From NCBI GenBank assembly GCA_020081605.1, contig JAHREC010000018.1, positions 496,001-560,000 on the forward strand: 64,000 nt of DNA. The letters run 5' to 3'. A model generated the notes under the pieces. That model worked only from the letters and a program-made list of their open reading frames with translations, did no database searches and had not been told where the DNA came from. This document shows positions 59,707 through 64,000 of this stretch, piece by piece. A program made the translations under genes and the position numbers. Every line of letters begins with the position of its first letter. Within the stretch, counting starts at the first letter, position 1. This stretch comes from Albifimbria verrucaria (lineage: Eukaryota > Ascomycota > Sordariomycetes > Hypocreales > Stachybotryaceae).

Positions 59707-61972
59707 AAGGTAAGGCCAGGCTAAGATTGCTGATTGTAAGACGCTGGGAATACACGAGGAAGTTGCAGCTAATACATTTTGCACGTTTCAAATGCATGGT
59801 TGCCCATGTGGCCACCACACAGTATCCAATGATGCTCAAAATATGGGTTCGTACAAGAAGCTTAGCCAATCAGCCCGACGCCACGGTCGGTTTCAACGAG
59901 GCTCTTTTGACCAATATGCCAAATCGACCAACAGCTCGCACAAACGTATCCTTCCACACATAGTAAAAAACTGCCTCGATAAACAATTCATCCCTGTATC
60001 CATGTGAGAAGTAAGTTAGATTGTGAAAGCTTCGGATGCTTTGTCACTACCGGAGACGCCAAGTCTATTGAAGTGATGCGAGCAGTCTTCCTCATCATCC
60101 TTCTCGTCATTAGGTCCTTCAAGAAGGCGCCGCGGAATTCCGAATACTGACTTGGAAAAGAATGAGAAAATGCGCTAAAGGAGTTCTTGGTGCTTAGAGA
60201 AATTTTATCTCTTGATATTTTCCGTGTAATTAGATTAACAATGCTATGTAATTTATTTGTTTCAACCGGCATGAATCACCATCGCTCTCTTGGCTACAAT
60301 CAACACAATACAAGAATAAATGGCCAATGGACTTATTGTAGCCTTTATTCTGATTGCTTTCTATGCCTGCATAAGCCGCATTTCATCTTGATCAAGGATG
60401 TTGGTACACCACTGCAAGTCGCCTAAAGTGCTGTAAAGAGCTTTTTGTATTTAATTACATTTACCATTATTTGTAATTAGAATTACCATAATAAGAAAAT
60501 AATGTGATGCTTAACAAACCCCTCTCCTTCACGAGCACGCAGTGTTGGTAGTCTGCCGCGAACTAGACGATGTTGTGTATATGCCAATTTTTTGAGATGC
60601 CTGGCTATCTAGTCGATGGAGGGAGAGAAAGACGGCGTACTAAGAAGAACCCGGTTAAGTTATGTCCTTTAGAAATTCCCTTGAAACCCCAACCTGTACG
60701 GCAGCAGAGACTTGGAAACTGACTACTTGACACTGTCTAGTCATCGTCTTCACAGCTGTTGCGAGTAGACGCACTTGAAGGTCTATTACAGCCTAAAACA
60801 TGCTTCCTCGAAAGTAAGATTTCTATTTATACACAAAAAAAAGCATCTTGTTAGGTTTGATAGTCGAACTCGCCAATATTAATGTGTTTTTCAGCTACTC
60901 ATGGGCAGGGTCACAGGCGCGGTCTCGTCAAACCAGCTGCTGCATGACCTTTAGTTTGCTGTAATTAGAGCCTAAAAGGAAGCATGATTTGCATCAGATA
61001 TTAACGATTTTACAGCCTGACCATGAGATGAATCATCTGGAAAAGGCTGCTCCCGATCAAACATCCTTGATACGAGCGCAATTTGGATCTTGATCCTTAC
61101 CGGCCGCGTATACAATTTAATATCGACTCTGCATGAAAGGCATGACAAACTTGCTAAGCCCCTCTGATTGGTATAAGTCAGGCCCTTGCAAAATATAGCC
61201 GAGCCTCTTGCTTGTGAATTGTTGGCCGTGGAGCCAAGTCTCGACCTTCGAATCGTTAAATGATCAAGTTTGTGGTACTCGGAGCCTTACGCGTGGCCCT
61301 TGTACCAGATTCGCTGATCTGGGATCCACAGTAATTAATACGGCTCGTTCCCGCTACTGTTGTCGTTCTTGGCTGTCGGATTGTATTCTTTCCTGGCCAA
61401 TGGAATTATCTGAGCAGAGCTAGTCGTAGACTTAGGATTCGTTTCTCAGTAGGGATCGTGTTGAAGGAAGCATTCTAAAAACTGAGGAACGCCTTGGTAA
61501 CACAAAGACGGGAATATATTTGGTAAGAATAATCTTGTCACATCCGCTGTTGTCAATATCAACAAATACAGTAAAGCCGAAATAGCCAGCTGCACCATAT
61601 AATTTGAGATGTTACTCCTAAATGTCATGGTTTGTGAGAACATTGCAAAGTCGGGCGCATCGCAGTTGACTCCTCTGGGGAATGGTAAGCATAAATACAG
61701 GCTGGGGCTATGTTAATCCTTTGGTGGAGCGTGACTAACAATAATAGCACTTGTCAGCATTTGACCCTGTAACCAGGCCTATAATCCCTGAGCTATTCAG
61801 GTGAAGGGCCTTTGCCAAGTTCCGGGAAACATCATCGGTCATTGCTCCTTGAGATGGGGGAATGCTGAGTATTTCGTACGTGCAGGTAGATATATATATT
61901 GATGACCGAGGACACCATGTGCTCTCCTGGCTCCGATTGCACTGCATCCTCCAATCTCGTCAGCCTCCTATA
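59707..61972. other. Intergenic region, nothing recognised
   Basis: About 2.3 kb of moderately AT-rich DNA between two plus-strand genes. Frames are short. The last few hundred bases are the promoter of the deiminase gene; a run of TATATATAT lies at about 61,890 on the plus strand, 80 bp before the ATG. Confidence 0.4.
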
Positions 61973-63848
61973 ATGAAAGTCTTGAGCAGCACTGCAGTGG
62001 CCGCCTTGGGTATGCCAGACGAGTTTATTGATATTAATAATGACTAACACGTGAATAGCATTGTGCCAAACCGCCCTGGCCCTGGAAGTCTCTATTATTG
62101 CAGACACAAACCGCGACGGCATTGTCGACGTGACAGATGATCTCGACAAGAATGTGTGGACCAGCTCGCGGGGCGCCTTGTTCTTAGCGAACATTGCGGA
62201 TACTGACCGACGCTGTTCCCAAATGATCAGATACAACACATCGGATGAGGGATTGGGGGCATGCCATGATGCAAGTGACAACATATTACGAGATCCGAAA
62301 TATCTTGCGCCATTGCGTACTCTACCCATCGAATACTTAAGCCCTGGTGCAATCGGCCATATTAGTGTTGTACCAGCAAATGTGGCTGACAAGGTCCGCA
62401 TCTTTAACAAGGCTTCAAGCCAGGATTGGGTCTTTATTGCATCAAACTACACATTCACGGGAGAAGAGCTCAGCTCAGGCTTAGAGCTTGGTATTGATGG
62501 CCGGGACGTGCGTCGTCCTGATGGGTGGGATGGCCGCGTCTCCGTCAAGTTCACAGTTGAAGACGGGGCGGAGGTGGTTGAAGATACGGTTGCTCTCCGT
62601 GTGGCCCCAGTCTTGACTCATCATCATGTCCAGAAGGCAGAACGTGTGTTTGTCACTGGAGCCCAAGACGCCTTCCGGCTTGGTCCACAAACGCAATTTG
62701 TTGCAGACTTGAAGAAGAACACTGCCGATGCTGGTATCTCTGCTCCAGTTCATGAGTTCCAAGGAAGAGATATTTGGACGCAAGATTTCTTCGAATCAGG
62801 CTACTCCAGCATACCTGGCCCTGATGGTCCAGTGGTCCTCCGTATTATGATACGTTCGTCACAGAGATTCCGATCTTCCGGAAGAGAGATTTTCACAGAC
62901 CTACGGGATGAATCTGTCGGCGCCGTTCAATCATTAGCGGACGGATCGAGTATCGACTCTACCGGTAATCTCGAAACAATTCCTCCCTACTCACTGAATG
63001 GAAAGTCTTATCCTGCTGGTAGAATTATTATGGGTGCTAGAGAAGACCTTGTTCCGGATATTTTCCCTTTTCTACAGGCTCAAGAAGCGCAGGAGCCCTT
63101 GGCCCTAGATACCGAATGGCTTGCCGTGGGTCATGTTGACGAGTTTCTACAATTCCTGCCCGCCGATAACGCACGAGGATGGGTGTTGATGACCGATGAT
63201 CCACGGGAAGGACTTCGAATCTTGAAACAGGCCGTAACTGACGGCAAGGGAGCCACCAAGGCGGTGTCAAGGCCTCAGTTTCCTTACGACCAGGGCATGT
63301 GTCTCCCAACTATGTCTATTGACGAGGTACTGGCACAAGACGAGTTTGAGGAGTTGAATGAAATGGCTGCCTCTCGTATTGATAGAAACATTGCTACACT
63401 GAAGCGAGAAACGGGCATAACCGAGGCTGAGATTTTCCGACTGCCTGCTCTGTTCTACAACAGGGACTTCAGGTGTTCACAGAACAACTCTGCTGTAAGC
63501 AAGCTTTCAAGCGGGCCTAGCCTCCAGCCCAAACCGAAAAACATCCTTGAAGCTGTCGAGCCTCACCATATTATGCGCCGTCAATTTTTTGAACATCAAC
63601 TGTGGGCATTCTGGCCAGGCATGGTCAACGGTGTTGTCCTCACAGATTCCATGGTTCTGACCCCCAACCCATGGGGGCCAATTATTAATGGCGAGGACAT
63701 CTTTGCTGCTGCTGCTAGAGATAGCTACAGCTCTGCGGGTTTCAATGTAACATTCCAGGATGACTGGTTCAGTCACCACGTGGGTATGGGCGAGATTCAT
63801 TGCGGATCTAATGTCTGGCGCAATGCTGATGCTCCATGGTGGGAGTGA
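61973..63848 (+). CDS. Secreted peptidylarginine deiminase (PAD)
   Basis: Protein-arginine deiminase of 608 residues, converting peptidyl-arginine to citrulline. Exons 61973-62009 and 62059-63848 (49-nt GT-AG intron inside the signal peptide MKVLSSTAVAALALCQTALA). Frame intact. Near the N-terminus of the mature protein is a calcium-loop-like segment DTNRDGIVDVTDDLD. The C-terminal catalytic domain has the four residues of animal PADs in context: Asp255 in DIWTQDFFESGY, His371 and Asp373 in VGHVDEFLQF, and Cys594 in GEIHCGSNVWR. The active site is therefore complete. It resembles the vertebrate calcium-dependent type rather than the agmatine deiminase-like bacterial type. The host role of secreted fungal PADs is not well established; action on proteins outside the cell is inferred from the signal peptide. 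Confidence 0.95.
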
Positions 63849-64000
63849 GATGGAATTAGTTTTCCGTGGCACTTTGATAGACTGTATTTATGAGATTCTC
63901 CTACATATTGCCTAAAGCCCAATATTTGAAAACTTGAATATCCTAACTCATGCGAGTCCGGACTGAAGTGGCCTTGCGCTATTAGAGAGCGGATACAGTC

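Overview
The window reads as nuclear DNA of a filamentous ascomycete (Pezizomycotina, probably Sordariomycetes; the order cannot be fixed from the sequence). Supporting evidence: protein-coding genes split by short GT-AG introns (46-109 nt), a tRNA-Lys(CTT) with a 12-nt intron, and fungal gene families (multimodular NRPS, ABCC transporter, AA8-AA12 secreted oxidoreductase, ferric reductase with an extracellular Cys-rich domain, N2227 methyltransferase).

Layout. 1-11,948 (minus): the N-terminal part of a large NRPS, running off the left edge; visible order is truncated C, A-T-E, C-A-T, C-A-T-E, then the start of another C. It is divergent from an 11-exon ABCC-type exporter at 13,905-19,044, with a 2-kb shared promoter. 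19,045-29,650: gene-poor, partly AT-rich DNA with a tRNA-Lys and a pair of diverged, RIP-like repeat copies. 29,651-31,804: a secreted cytochrome b (AA8) fused to a PQQ pyranose dehydrogenase-like domain (AA12). 32,593-33,128: small protein of unknown function. 33,349-39,313 (all minus): secreted beta-lactamase-like serine hydrolase, monocarboxylate-type MFS transporter, Ara2-like aldo/keto reductase. 41,583-43,143: carnosine N-methyltransferase-like protein. 43,394-45,884 (minus): ferric reductase with a palindromic pair of iron-GATA-factor sites 79 bp upstream. 46,665-48,458 (minus): hexose transporter. 48,459-53,665: 5.2 kb without a recognisable gene, holding a G-quadruplex/CreA-type tract. 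53,666-59,706: P450 (minus), membrane-anchored UDP-glycosyltransferase (plus) and MDR-type oxidoreductase (plus). 61,973-63,848: secreted peptidylarginine deiminase with all catalytic residues.

How genes fit together. The NRPS and ABC exporter form the edge of a peptide cluster: the alternating E domains predict a D-L-D start and the exporter probably moves the product. P450, UGT and MDR look like a tailoring or detoxification cassette without a core synthase. Ferric reductase and hexose transporter carry upstream motifs fitting iron repression and carbon catabolite repression.

Quality warning. Eleven of the fourteen protein genes are interrupted by one- or two-base indels, mostly in C/G (also A/T) homopolymers and mostly deletions. 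They occur in a hexose transporter that is otherwise perfect as well as in the NRPS, so I read them as assembly errors, not pseudogenes. Exon models given here are divisible by three only after these indels are counted. Coordinates, domain limits and A-domain codes were worked out by hand.
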